From Ligaoa zhengdingensis (lineage in GTDB: Bacteria; Bacillota; Clostridia; Oscillospirales; Ruminococcaceae), in contig NZ_JACRST010000006.1 of assembly GCF_014384885.1 (NCBI RefSeq), forward strand, positions 1 to 64,000: 64,000 nt of DNA. The letters are read 5' to 3'. The notes beneath the pieces were generated by a model. It had not been told where the DNA came from, made no database searches, and saw only the letters and a program-made list of their open reading frames with translations. The translations under genes and the position numbers were made by a program. The number at the start of each line of letters is the position of its first letter. The first letter of the stretch is position 1. Below are positions 32,489 to 41,023 of the stretch, one piece after another.

Positions 32489-32552
32489 GAATATTTTTCC
32501 TGTAGTATTCTGTCGAAATCCCTCCTATTATTGATAATAGGAGGTGTTACCA

Positions 32553-33425
32553 ATGATTGGTATGGAAAAGCTAACCAACAATTTTATACTAGAGAACAAA
32601 ATCTGTACATTGCCATTTGACCTCATCAAACTTAAGGATTTGTGCAATAGCCTCGAATACGAGGTGGTAACGTACACGCAAGGAGCTGAGGTTATACGGA
32701 CGCTTCACTTGGAACAATACATGATTTTAAAAGCATTTACTTACGTCAGTGCAACCTTAAAAATAATCTTTTACACTGACAGCCTCCCTTACGGTGAAAA
32801 ATTATTCGCGATTGCGCACGAACTTGGTCACATAACGCTCGATCACACTTATCACGGCATTTTAGGTTTGGCTCCGGAAACAAATATTGCGAATGTGCAA
32901 GAAGATGAGGCTGATCGATTCGCGTGTCACTTATTGGCTCCGCCTCCGGTTCTGAAGCGATGTGGCATCACCACAATCAATCAAATCAAATCTCTAACAA
33001 TGGTAACTGGTGACAGAGCTGAACAGATTTATAAGTACATAGGAGAGTATACAGGCACAGATAATGATACGCAGATTGTTAAACAATTTAACCGATTTAT
33101 CCTGTCAAATGCCCCAAAGCGGGATTTTGCAGCCATCATTCTGTTCTTGTTGTTGATCGGATCTCTTATTGTTTTGGTTTGCGACGATATCGCAGTTCGG
33201 TCTGAGCGCGCCGACAATCGCAGCCAAATTATCCAGTATCAATTATCCCAATCGGCGGCAGATGCAATTGGGCAAGAAATTGTATATGTAACAAAATATG
33301 GGGCCAAATACCATTTACCCGGATGCCCCCATATAAAGGATAGAGAAGTCAAAGAACTTACCGTAGATGATGCGATTTCGTCCGGCTACGGCCCATGTAA
33401 GACCTGCGATCCACCCGTTGTTTAG
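32553..33425 (+). CDS. ImmA/IrrE metallopeptidase with membrane segment and C-terminal Cys/His domain
   Basis: 290 aa from ATG 32553 (AGGAGG 8 nt upstream). The zinc-peptidase motif HELGHITLDH lies at about residues 88-97, with EDEADRFACHLLAP following. A membrane helix lies at about 190-210 (DFAAIILFLLLIGSLIVLVC). The C-terminus (YHLPGCPHIKDREV...GYGPCKTCDP) resembles Ada-like Cys/His domains of secreted proteins. ImmA-type enzymes cleave ImmR-type repressors on DNA damage; the membrane tether and outer domain are unusual. Confidence 0.8.
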   Translation: MIGMEKLTNNFILENKICTLPFDLIKLKDLCNSLEYEVVTYTQGAEVIRTLHLEQYMILKAFTYVSATLKIIFYTDSLPYGEKLFAIAHELGHITLDHTYHGILGLAPETNIANVQEDEADRFACHLLAPPPVLKRCGITTINQIKSLTMVTGDRAEQIYKYIGEYTGTDNDTQIVKQFNRFILSNAPKRDFAAIILFLLLIGSLIVLVCDDIAVRSERADNRSQIIQYQLSQSAADAIGQEIVYVTKYGAKYHLPGCPHIKDREVKELTVDDAISSGYGPCKTCDPPVV

Positions 33426-33437
33426 ACTGATCAAGAG

Positions 33438-33469
33438 GTCGCTCCCGCAAGGGGAGCGTGGATTGAAAT
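33438..33469 (+). CRISPR. solitary type I-C CRISPR repeat in the prophage
   Basis: A 32-nt unit beginning GTCGCTCCC, loop GCAA, arm GGGGAGC and ending GTGGATTGAAAT. This is the canonical I-C repeat architecture, a 7-bp stem (CGCTCCC/GGGAGCG) and the I-C 3' handle. No second repeat or spacer is present. It lies 12 nt after immA and 20 nt before the integrase ATG, on the sense strand of the repressor-immA transcript. The host array repeat has a different stem and the ending GTGGGTAGAAAC. Confidence 0.8.
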
Positions 33470-33489
33470 ATCCGATAAAGGTGTATACG

Positions 33490-34614
33490 ATGAAATGTAA
33501 GAAGTGTAAAAAGGATATTCCAGACGAAAGTCTGTACTGCATGTACTGTGGAGCCCCTCAAAAGCGCGATAAGAAAAAGAAGCTGTACCAGCGGCCAGAC
33601 GGGTTATATGAAAAGAAAATCACCATAGACGGCCGCCGCGTGGCCTTCCGGGGCAAGTCAGAGGCGGAGATTGATAAAAAAATCCTGGATTACCGCCAGC
33701 GAAAGCAGGAAGGCCCGTTGTTTAGAGAAGTGGCGGATGAATGGGAGGCTATACACTTTGAAAATCTTTCTCCAAACTCGCTCAAAAATTATCGCCCAGC
33801 CTTAAACCGCGCTAGAAACGCCTTTGGAGATCGCCACATCACAGATATCGACGCGCAAGAAATTAAAAATTATATTAAGAGGTTTGAATCTGAGCAGCAC
33901 GCCAAGAAGACAGTTAAGACCCAAATTTCTATATTTTCGATGATCTTTACTCACGCAGCAGTGAAAGGGTACGTTACGCATAACCCTGCGGAGTTTATCC
34001 GGCCCTCGAACAACGTTAAGCCCGCTGAGCACCGGGAGCCCCCTACAGAAAAAGAGGTGCAGATTATCAACTCATCTATCGGGAAGACATTCGGTCTGTT
34101 TGCATTTCTAATACTCTACACCGGCTGCCGGCGCGGTGAAGCGCTGGCCTTGCAATACAAAGACATCGATCGGAACAAAAATCTCGTCCACATTACCAAG
34201 TCTGTATTTTATGTAAATAATCAACCCGGCATCAAAACTCCAAAAACCACGTCCAGCATAAGAGATGTGCCTTTGTTCTCCTTTTTAGGTGAACACATCC
34301 CGCCAGGCTCCCCAAACGAATACATTTTCCACAATCAACGTGGCGAGCTGTTGAAACAGCATGAGTTTGACAAGCTTTGGAAAACCTATCAATCTGAATC
34401 TGGATTATCCCTAACACCGCATCAACTGCGCCATGGTTATGCAACACTTTTGTTTGAAAATGAAATCAGTGAAAAAGATGCACAGGAACTTTTAGGGCAT
34501 TCTACACTTGCCATGACACAGGATGTTTATACCCACATACGAAAGCTCCGAAGGGCAAAGACTTTCGCCAAGCTCAATCTAATATCCATTAACGATCCCT
34601 CGCAAATGCCCTAA
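33490..34614 (+). CDS. phage tyrosine integrase with N-terminal zinc ribbon
   Basis: 374 aa from ATG 33490. Residues 1-22 form a zinc ribbon (MKCKKCKKDIPDESLYCMYC, then G). An Arm-type beta region follows (YQRPDGLYEKKITIDGRRVA), then the core-binding domain. The catalytic domain has YTGCRRGEALAL (Arg), HQLRHGYATLL (His-x-x-Arg-His) and LGHSTLAMTQDVYTHI (Tyr). It integrates at the tRNA-Ser(GCT) 3' end 130 bp downstream. Confidence 0.95.
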   Translation: MKCKKCKKDIPDESLYCMYCGAPQKRDKKKKLYQRPDGLYEKKITIDGRRVAFRGKSEAEIDKKILDYRQRKQEGPLFREVADEWEAIHFENLSPNSLKNYRPALNRARNAFGDRHITDIDAQEIKNYIKRFESEQHAKKTVKTQISIFSMIFTHAAVKGYVTHNPAEFIRPSNNVKPAEHREPPTEKEVQIINSSIGKTFGLFAFLILYTGCRRGEALALQYKDIDRNKNLVHITKSVFYVNNQPGIKTPKTTSSIRDVPLFSFLGEHIPPGSPNEYIFHNQRGELLKQHEFDKLWKTYQSESGLSLTPHQLRHGYATLLFENEISEKDAQELLGHSTLAMTQDVYTHIRKLRRAKTFAKLNLISINDPSQMP

Positions 34615-34693
34615 TTTACTGTGCCATTTCTGTGCCGCCCAATGCGCTTTTTGGCGTATTTTCATGTGTCTATAGGCATCAACAAAAACACGA

Positions 34694-34739
34694 AAAAACC
34701 GCATGAACAAGCCGTTTTCGGCTTACTCATGCGGTTTTT
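34694..34739 (+). terminator. bidirectional terminator between integrase and tRNA-Ser
   Basis: AAAACCGCATGA and TCATGCGGTTTTT arms with an inner AAGCCG/CGGCTT hairpin. Serves the integrase from the left and the tRNA operon from the right. Confidence 0.85.
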
Positions 34740-34743
34740 GCTG

Positions 34744-34834
34744 TGGCGGAGATGGAGAGACTCGAACTCTCGCGCCGGTTTCCCGACCTACTCCCTTAGC
34801 AGGGGAGCCCCTTCACCAACTTGGGTACATCTCC
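34744..34834 (-). tRNA. tRNA-Ser(GCT); probable attachment site at its 3' end
   Basis: 91 nt with encoded CCA. Acceptor GGAGATG pairs with CATCTCC, anticodon loop CTGCTAA, T-loop TTCGAGTC, long variable arm. Its 3' end faces the integrase, so the prophage's right end (attR) most likely lies within 34744-34780. Confidence 0.93.
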
Positions 34835-34903
34835 AAATTGATTGTCTTGTTTTATAAAAAAGAGGTATCTTGCAGCCATCAACTGGCGGCTCTTCCCTCT
34901 CTA

Positions 34904-35094
34904 CCGCAAAACTTCCTTTCGGCAAAGCCGAAACTCGTTTGGCGGAGAGGGTGGGATTCTACCCGCGCACTCAAAAACCTGCCACAGGCAGCTTTTTGTC
35001 CGCTTCGCGGTCGTGCTGTTCTCATCTCCGCCCTCTTCCCGCAAAACTTCCTTTCGGCAAAGCCGAAACTCGTTTGGCGGAGAGGGTGGGATTC
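34904..35094. repeat. 56-bp direct repeat including a tRNA-Ser 3' fragment
   Basis: 34904-34959 is identical to 35039-35094. The right copy holds the 3' end of tRNA-Ser(TGA) plus its downstream terminator-like hairpin (TTTCGGC-AAA-GCCGAAA). The left copy holds a stranded tRNA 3' fragment (25 bp) that is not part of a full gene. It looks like the scar of a past integration or a duplication at the tRNA. Confidence 0.8.
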
Positions 35095-35161
35095 GAACCC
35101 ACGGCTCTTGCGAGTCACTGGTTTTCAAGACCAGCTCCTTAAACCGCTCGGACACCTCTCC
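35075..35161 (-). tRNA. tRNA-Ser(TGA)
   Basis: 87 nt with encoded CCA. Acceptor GGAGAGG/CCTCTCC, anticodon loop CTTGAAA, long variable arm, T-loop TTCGAATC. Transcribed from the promoter at 35181-35209, probably together with tRNA-Ser(GCT). Confidence 0.95.
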
Positions 35162-35180
35162 ATTTTTCGTGACGCAAATT

Positions 35181-35209
35181 AGTATACCACGGTTAACCCA
35201 TAAAGTCAA
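35181..35209 (-). promoter_or_regulatory. strong promoter of the tRNA-Ser operon
   Basis: On the minus strand TTGACT, 17-bp spacer, TATACT, about 20 bp before the tRNA-Ser(TGA) 5' end. Confidence 0.8.
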
Positions 35210-35233
35210 TACAAAATAACAGAATTTGTAGAG

Positions 35234-35395
35234 TCACAATACGAAATACTCAAAATCTTTCCACAACAGGCGCATACCCTCGTCGGTTTCGGGCGGGAGC
35301 AGCGCCATCGCGACGGTGTTCTCCACTCCACTGTCCGAAAGTAAAATCGCGTAATCCCCGTCGATGCGCCTAACTGTATAGCAGACCGGCTCCAT
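35234..35395 (-). CDS. small DUF3006-like protein
   Basis: 53 aa from ATG 35395 behind GAGGAGAGG. CYTVRRIDGDYAILLSDSGV and then ENTVAMALLPPETDEGMRLL fit the DUF3006 pattern (a small beta barrel with 'DGDYAVLL...LP...EGD'). Function unknown. Overlapping frames on this strand are shadows. Confidence 0.6.
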   Translation of the reverse strand: MEPVCYTVRRIDGDYAILLSDSGVENTVAMALLPPETDEGMRLLWKDFEYFVL

Positions 35396-35495
35396 CCTAT
35401 CCTCTCCTCGGTTGAAATCATCATCAAGAATAATTATATCATACCACATAAAATCCAAAAGGCAAAGCCTTGCCATGGACTTTTCCTGTCAAAAC

Positions 35496-35524
35496 TTGTA
35501 TGTCACCGCCGCGCATGGTATAAT
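35496..35524 (+). promoter_or_regulatory. metG promoter
   Basis: TTGTAT, 17-bp spacer, TATAAT. The leader then has a short CCGCC-AAAATC-GGCGG hairpin followed by TTTCTT (35538-35559), which could act as a weak attenuator. No T-box was recognised. Confidence 0.7.
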
Positions 35525-35606
35525 ATAATGTATAAGCGCCGCCAAAATCGGCGGTTTCTTGCAGGAACAAAACCCTGACCCCAAAATTTGCTAGGAGGAA
35601 TTCAAA

Positions 35607-37586
35607 ATGAGCAAGGGTAATTTCTATATTACCACACCGATCTATTATCCATCCGACAAGCTGCATATCGGGCACAGCTACTGCACGGTGGCGACCGATA
35701 CCATGGCTAGGTTCAAGCGAATGCAGGGGTATGATGTGATGTTCCTCACCGGCACCGACGAGCACGGCCAGAAAATCCAGGAGAAGGCTGAAGCGGCCGG
35801 TGTGACGCCGCAGCAGTACGTCGACAACATCGTGGCCGGCATCAAGGATCTGTGGAAGCTGATGAACATCTCCAACGACCGCTTCATCCGCACCACCGAC
35901 GACTATCATGTGGAATCGGTCAAAAAGATCTTCAAGGTGCTCTACGACAAGGGCGATATCTATAAATCGGTCTATCGCGGCAAGTACTGCACCCCCTGCG
36001 AGTCCTTCTGGACCGAGAGCCAATTGGTGGACGGCAAATGTCCCGACTGCGGCCGCGAGGTGAAGGACGCCGAGGAGGAGGCTTACTTCTTCCGTCTTTC
36101 CAAATACGCCGACCGCCTGATGGAATATTACGAGGCGCATCCGGACTTTGTCGAGCCGGTCTCCCGCCTCAACGAGATGATTAACAACTTCATTAAACCC
36201 GGATTGGAGGATCTGTGCGTCTCCCGCACCACCTTCAACTGGGGCATTCCGGTGGAGTTCGACCCCAAGCATGTGGTCTATGTCTGGATCGACGCGCTCT
36301 CCAACTACATCACCGCGCTCGGATACGGCAACGACCGTTACCACGACTTTGAAAAGTTCTGGCCCGCCGATGTGCAATTTGTGGGCAAGGAGATCACCCG
36401 CTTCCACACCATCATCTGGCCCGCCATGCTGATGGCGCTCGATCTGCCGCTGCCCAAGAAGGTATTCGGCCACGGCTGGCTGCTGATCGACGGCGGCAAA
36501 ATGAGCAAATCCAAGGGCAATGTGGTCGATCCCGTCACCCTGTGTGAACGCTACGGGGTAGATTCGCTGCGCTACTTCCTCATGCGCGAATTCCCGTTTG
36601 GTTCGGACGGCGTGTTCACCAACGAAGCGCTGATCAACCGCATCAACGCCGATCTCGCCAACGACTTGGGCAATCTGGTGTCCCGCACCGTATCGATGGT
36701 GGAGAAATACTTCGGCGGCCGCCTGCCCGCCGACCGCAAAGCCGAGCCGCTCGACGACGAGCTGACCGGCCTAGTGGACGGCCTGCGCGACAAGTACGAG
36801 GCCTCGATGGAGCGCTACGCCTTCCAGCAGGCGCTGATCGACGTGTTCAAGGTGATCTCCCGCACCAACAAGTACATCGACGAAACCATGCCTTGGGCGC
36901 TGGCTAAGGAGGACGCGAACCGCGCGCGTCTCGCCACGGTGATGTACAACCTGCTGGAATCCATCCGCGTGGCGGCGGTGTTGCTCACCCCGTTTATGCC
37001 CGTTACCGCTGAGAAAATCTTCGACCAGATCGGCGCGTCCGCCGACCTGCGCACCTACGACAGCGCGGCGCGCTTCGGGGGCCTGCCCGCTGATGTGGCG
37101 GTAAGCCGCGGCGAAACCCTCTTCCCGCGCATCGACCTCGCCAAGGAGCTCGCACTGCTGGAGGAGGAACACCAGAAGAAGCTGGCCGCGCTGGAAGCGC
37201 AAAAGCCCGCCGCCCAGCCCGCGCCCAAGAAAAAGGAGGCTCCCGAAGGGGTCGCCTCGATCATCACCATCGACGACTTCGCCAAGGTCGCCCTGCGGGT
37301 GGCCGAGATCAAGGAGTGCGTCAAGGTGGAAAAATCCGACAAGCTGCTGAAATTGCAGTTGGACGACGGCACCGATACACCGCGCCAGGTGGTGTCCGGC
37401 ATCGCAGCCTGGTACGCCCCGTCCGACCTGATCGGCAAAAAGATCGTGGTGGTGGCCAACCTCAAGCCCGCCAAGCTGCGCGGCGAAATGTCCAACGGCA
37501 TGATTCTGGCCGCAGATGCGGGCGAAAACGACGTGAAGGTGTTGTTCGTCGATCCGAGCGCGCCCAACGGAAGCACGGTGCGCTGA
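35607..37586 (+). CDS. metG: methionyl-tRNA synthetase
   Basis: 659 aa. Residues 10-25 carry the HIGH-type motif (YPSDKLHIGHSYC). A single zinc knuckle (CTPCESFW...CPDCG) and KMSKSKGN at about 298-305 mark class Ia MetRS. Residues about 555-659 are the C-terminal Trbp111-like tRNA-binding domain (IDDFAKVALRVAEIKECVKV; SNGMILAA). GGAGG lies 8 nt before the ATG. It charges tRNA-Met in the cytoplasm. The stop overlaps the tatD start (TGATG). Confidence 0.97.
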   Translation: MSKGNFYITTPIYYPSDKLHIGHSYCTVATDTMARFKRMQGYDVMFLTGTDEHGQKIQEKAEAAGVTPQQYVDNIVAGIKDLWKLMNISNDRFIRTTDDYHVESVKKIFKVLYDKGDIYKSVYRGKYCTPCESFWTESQLVDGKCPDCGREVKDAEEEAYFFRLSKYADRLMEYYEAHPDFVEPVSRLNEMINNFIKPGLEDLCVSRTTFNWGIPVEFDPKHVVYVWIDALSNYITALGYGNDRYHDFEKFWPADVQFVGKEITRFHTIIWPAMLMALDLPLPKKVFGHGWLLIDGGKMSKSKGNVVDPVTLCERYGVDSLRYFLMREFPFGSDGVFTNEALINRINADLANDLGNLVSRTVSMVEKYFGGRLPADRKAEPLDDELTGLVDGLRDKYEASMERYAFQQALIDVFKVISRTNKYIDETMPWALAKEDANRARLATVMYNLLESIRVAAVLLTPFMPVTAEKIFDQIGASADLRTYDSAARFGGLPADVAVSRGETLFPRIDLAKELALLEEEHQKKLAALEAQKPAAQPAPKKKEAPEGVASIITIDDFAKVALRVAEIKECVKVEKSDKLLKLQLDDGTDTPRQVVSGIAAWYAPSDLIGKKIVVVANLKPAKLRGEMSNGMILAADAGENDVKVLFVDPSAPNGSTVR

Positions 37587-38362
37587 TGGAGTACCAAAAC
37601 ATCTTCGACTCCCACGCCCACTACGACGACGAACGCTTCGACGAGGACCGCCACGAGCTGTTGCCCCGCCTGTTTGACAGCGGGGTGCGCTTTGTGATGA
37701 ACGCCGCCTCCAGCATGGAGAGCTGCGTTACCTCAATCGCACTGGCCGACCGCTACCCGCAGCTCTACTGTGCGGTCGGGGTGCACCCCGACGCCGCTTA
37801 CCGTTTCACTGAAACGGACTGCGCTGCGCTTGCGGAATACGCCAAGCACGACAAGGTGCTGGCGATCGGTGAGATCGGATTGGATTACCACTACGACGAC
37901 GCGTCGCCGCGCGAGGTGCAGCGCGCTGTGTTTGAGCGCCAGCTTCAGCTTGCGGTGGAGCTCGACCTCCCTGTGATCGTCCACGACCGCGAGGCCCACC
38001 AGGATACCCTCGACCTGCTGCGCAAATACCGCCCGCGCGGTGTGCTGCACTGCTACAGCGGCAGCCCGGAGATGGTGCGCGAGGTGGCGGCGCTCGGCCT
38101 ATACCTTGGGTTCACCGGCGTGGTCACCTTCAAAAATGCGCGCAAGGCAGTGGAAGCCGCACGCCTTGTTCCGGATGACCGGCTGTTGATCGAGACCGAC
38201 TGCCCCTACATGGCCCCAGAGCCCTGCCGCGGCAAACGCTGCGACAGTTCCCTGCTTGTGCACACCGGCGCCAAATTGGCCGAGTTGCGCGGCATTATGC
38301 CGCAGGAACTGTTCGACCTCACCTGCCGCAACGCCTGCGAGCTGTTTGGCCTTTCCATTTAA
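37586..38362 (+). CDS. tatD: TatD-family metal-dependent hydrolase
   Basis: 258 aa. The metal ligands of the family are visible: FDSHAHYDDERF (HxH), IGEIGLDYHYD (Glu), VIVHDREAH (His), HCYSGSPEM (His) and LIETDCPYMAPEP (Asp). TatD enzymes are Mg-dependent DNases/exonucleases, often encoded behind metG in Firmicutes. Translation is coupled to metG through TGATG. Confidence 0.95.
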   Translation: MEYQNIFDSHAHYDDERFDEDRHELLPRLFDSGVRFVMNAASSMESCVTSIALADRYPQLYCAVGVHPDAAYRFTETDCAALAEYAKHDKVLAIGEIGLDYHYDDASPREVQRAVFERQLQLAVELDLPVIVHDREAHQDTLDLLRKYRPRGVLHCYSGSPEMVREVAALGLYLGFTGVVTFKNARKAVEAARLVPDDRLLIETDCPYMAPEPCRGKRCDSSLLVHTGAKLAELRGIMPQELFDLTCRNACELFGLSI

Positions 38363-38379
38363 TAGATTTGCCTCTTTAT

Positions 38380-38434
38380 AAAAACCCAGAAGGGCCCGCA
38401 CAGAAATTCTGTGCGGGCCCTTCTGGGTTTTTAT
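38380..38434. terminator. bidirectional terminator between tatD and the discoidin-protein gene
   Basis: Near-perfect 25-bp arms (AAACCCAGAAGGGCCCGCAC and complement) around a tiny loop, T-runs on both strands. It serves two convergent operons. Confidence 0.95.
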
Positions 38435-38438
38435 TGGA

Positions 38439-39740
38439 TCAGAAGAATTGTACCTCCGAAATGCAGCTATCCTTGTACCGGGACCCGCGCTCGATCTCGT
38501 CGATGATGATCTTCACCGATGTGGTCTCCACCGGCGTGTCAAAGGTGATCTCGCCAAACTCGCCCTCTTCAAACAGCTTATCGTAGCCCTCGAGCTTCTC
38601 GGTCACTTTGGTGCCGTCGGAGAATTCGATAGTGACCTGGGTGATGCGGTTGTTGGCGGTGTAATACTTGTCGCTGGTGAAGCCGTTGGTCAGCCGGATC
38701 CCCTTGAGCGTCTGCGGTGAATCCGCCTCGAACAACAGATATTCGCCGATGCCGTCGTCATCCTTGCCCTCGATCCACGCGGTTTCCCAGTCGTCATCCA
38801 TCACATTGGACGCCTCGTAGCTGTGCCCGCCGGAGGACGCCGCAGTGGAGGACGCCGTCACCTTGGAAAAGACCGGCGGCGTTTCGACCTCGGAGGAGGA
38901 GGTCTCGTCGCTCTCGGAGGAGGTTAACTCCTCGCCGGGCGCCTCGGAGTTCAAGGTCTCATCCGGCGGCAACATCTCTTCATCCGGGTTGACCGGGGTC
39001 TGCGGGGTCACCTGATTGGGATTGGAGTTGAGCGCCTGGGTATCTGGGCCGTCCTTGAGCGCTACGATGTTGTATCCACCCTTGATCTTCTTGAGTTCCA
39101 TCAGCATGATCTTGTCGGGGGTGGGCTCGGCGTTCTCCCCGCTCGCGGTCATCTGCCACAGGTTGCCCTGCGGGATGTAGCCCACCTGGAGGGTATACAG
39201 ATCGCCCTTGTGGGTGACCTCCAGGATTTTGGGGGTGTACACCGCCATAGTCGCGGTCACCGGGATGTAATATGCGTTCTGTTCCTCGTTGTACTGGTAG
39301 CTGATCTCATAATCCGCAATTGTCTGATGCTGCAACTTGACCTCGCTGCCGAACAGCTTCGCGGCCTGCACATCCACGTCGGTGGCTGGCAGGATGATCG
39401 AGCCGTAATCGTCCTTGGCGAATTTATCGCTGCCGTTGGTCAACAGGGTGCTCCAGATGGAGGATTCCAGCAGCATACGCGGGTCGGCGGGCTGCTCGGG
39501 GTCGCTCAGGTCAAAGGTGAGCGGATCGAACATGATCACCGGCAGGATGAAATTTTCCAGCCGCTCCTTTTCCTTGGTATTGTCGAGGATGTGGCTGGTC
39601 AGGTCGCTGCTCATCTTACCGATGAAGATCACCCCCACCAGGGCCAGCACGAACACCACCAGGCCGACTGCGCCGAGATTTTTGCGCTTGCGGCGGCTGA
39701 TGGTGCTTCTCACTACGCTAGAGCGTTTGTTTTCAGTCAT
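38439..39740 (-). CDS. membrane-anchored protein with C-terminal discoidin-like domain
   Basis: 433 aa. A membrane helix lies at residues about 22-45 (KNLGAVGLVVFVLALVGVIF). A beta-rich region follows to about 245, then a Ser/Glu/Pro-rich linker (SSESDETSSSEVETPP), then an F5/8C-type carbohydrate-binding domain (about 300-433, SYEASNVMDDDWETAWIEG and EIERGSRYKDSCISEVQFF). This 'NADase-type glycan-binding' arrangement is common on Clostridia cell surfaces. The start overlaps the proA stop region, so it is in the proBA transcript. Confidence 0.8.
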   Translation of the reverse strand: MTENKRSSVVRSTISRRKRKNLGAVGLVVFVLALVGVIFIGKMSSDLTSHILDNTKEKERLENFILPVIMFDPLTFDLSDPEQPADPRMLLESSIWSTLLTNGSDKFAKDDYGSIILPATDVDVQAAKLFGSEVKLQHQTIADYEISYQYNEEQNAYYIPVTATMAVYTPKILEVTHKGDLYTLQVGYIPQGNLWQMTASGENAEPTPDKIMLMELKKIKGGYNIVALKDGPDTQALNSNPNQVTPQTPVNPDEEMLPPDETLNSEAPGEELTSSESDETSSSEVETPPVFSKVTASSTAASSGGHSYEASNVMDDDWETAWIEGKDDDGIGEYLLFEADSPQTLKGIRLTNGFTSDKYYTANNRITQVTIEFSDGTKVTEKLEGYDKLFEEGEFGEITFDTPVETTSVKIIIDEIERGSRYKDSCISEVQFF

Positions 39741-40981
39741 CGAATTTGTCCCTCTCCATATATCAGATACTTATAGGTGGTCATCTCTCGCAGGCCCATG
39801 GGGCCGCGCGCGTGCAGCTTCTGGGTGGAGATGCCGATCTCGGCCCCCAGCCCGAATTCGCCGCCGTCGGTAAACCGAGTGGAGGCGTTGACATAGACCG
39901 CCGCCGCGTCCACCAGCTGCAAAAATCGTTGGCTGTTCGCGTAATCGCTCGTCACAATGCACTCGCTGTGGCGGGTGCCGTAGCGGTTGATATGCTCGAT
40001 CGCCTCGTCCACGCCGTCGACCACCCGCACCGCCAGGATATAATCGAGGAATTCGGTGGCGTAGTCCTCCTCGGTGGCGGGTTCGATCCCTTTCAGGATG
40101 GCACAGGTGCGGCCGCACCCCAGCAGGCGGACATTTTTCTCGGCCAACGCCCGCGCCGCCGCCGGCAAAAACCGTTCGGCGATCTCGCGGTGCACCAGCA
40201 GGGTCTCTGCGGCGTTGCACACCGACGGCCGCTGCGCCTTGGCATTGACGATGATTTTCACCGCCATATCGAGGTCGGCGGACGCATCCACAAACACATG
40301 GCAGTTGCCGGTTCCGGTCTCGATCACCGGCACCGTGGAGTTTTCCACCACGGCGCGGATCAGCCCGGCGCCGCCGCGCGGGATCAGTACGTCGAGGTAG
40401 CCCGAGAGCTTCATCATCTGGTTGGCGCTCTCGCGGCTGGTGTCCTCCACCAGCTGGATGCAGTCGGCGGGGAGCCCTACCTGTGCAACCGCGTCGCGCA
40501 TCACGCCCGCCAGCGCGGTGTTGGAGCGGATGGCCTCCTTACCGCCGCGCAGAATACAGGCGTTGCCCGATTTGAGGCAGAGCGCCGCCGCGTCCACGGT
40601 GACATTGGGGCGCGCCTCAAAAATGATGCCCACGACCCCCAGCGGCACGCGCGTTTTAACGATGCGGATGCCGTTGGGCCTCGTCGCACCGCCCAGCACT
40701 TCGCCGATCGGGTCGTCCAGCGCTGCCACCTGCCGCACCGCGTCCACAATTCCGGCGATGCGCTTCTCATCGAGCGACAACCGGTCGATCATCGACTGGC
40801 TCATGCCGTTCTCCCGCGCCGCCACCAAATCAGCGGCGTTAGCCTCGATGATCTCCGCCGCTCGGCGGCACAACGCCCCGGCGATCGACTCGAGCGCCTC
40901 GTTCTTTTGTCCGGCGCTCGCCGCGCCAAGCTGGTAGGCCGCCTCGCGGGCGCGCTCACCCAACCGTTGCATCTCTGTCAT
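39737..40981 (-). CDS. proA: gamma-glutamyl phosphate reductase
   Basis: 414 aa, the usual length. IFEARPNVTVDAAALCLKSG, ETGTGNCHVFVDASADLDMA and the catalytic cysteine in QRPSVCNAAETLLVH are diagnostic. It reduces glutamyl-5-phosphate to the semialdehyde in proline synthesis, using the product of proB encoded 43 nt upstream. Confidence 0.97.
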   Translation of the reverse strand: MTEMQRLGERAREAAYQLGAASAGQKNEALESIAGALCRRAAEIIEANAADLVAARENGMSQSMIDRLSLDEKRIAGIVDAVRQVAALDDPIGEVLGGATRPNGIRIVKTRVPLGVVGIIFEARPNVTVDAAALCLKSGNACILRGGKEAIRSNTALAGVMRDAVAQVGLPADCIQLVEDTSRESANQMMKLSGYLDVLIPRGGAGLIRAVVENSTVPVIETGTGNCHVFVDASADLDMAVKIIVNAKAQRPSVCNAAETLLVHREIAERFLPAAARALAEKNVRLLGCGRTCAILKGIEPATEEDYATEFLDYILAVRVVDGVDEAIEHINRYGTRHSECIVTSDYANSQRFLQLVDAAAVYVNASTRFTDGGEFGLGAEIGISTQKLHARGPMGLREMTTYKYLIYGEGQIR

Positions 40982-41023
40982 GGTGCATCCTTCCTTTCGT
41001 ATCCGGATGATGCGCGAAAGCCT

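Noticed and set aside
35525..35606. T-box or other aminoacyl-tRNA riboswitch before metG
   Set aside because: The leader is too short and has no T-box sequence; only a small hairpin is present.
35439..36473. 344-aa minus-strand ORF
   Set aside because: Antisense shadow of metG.
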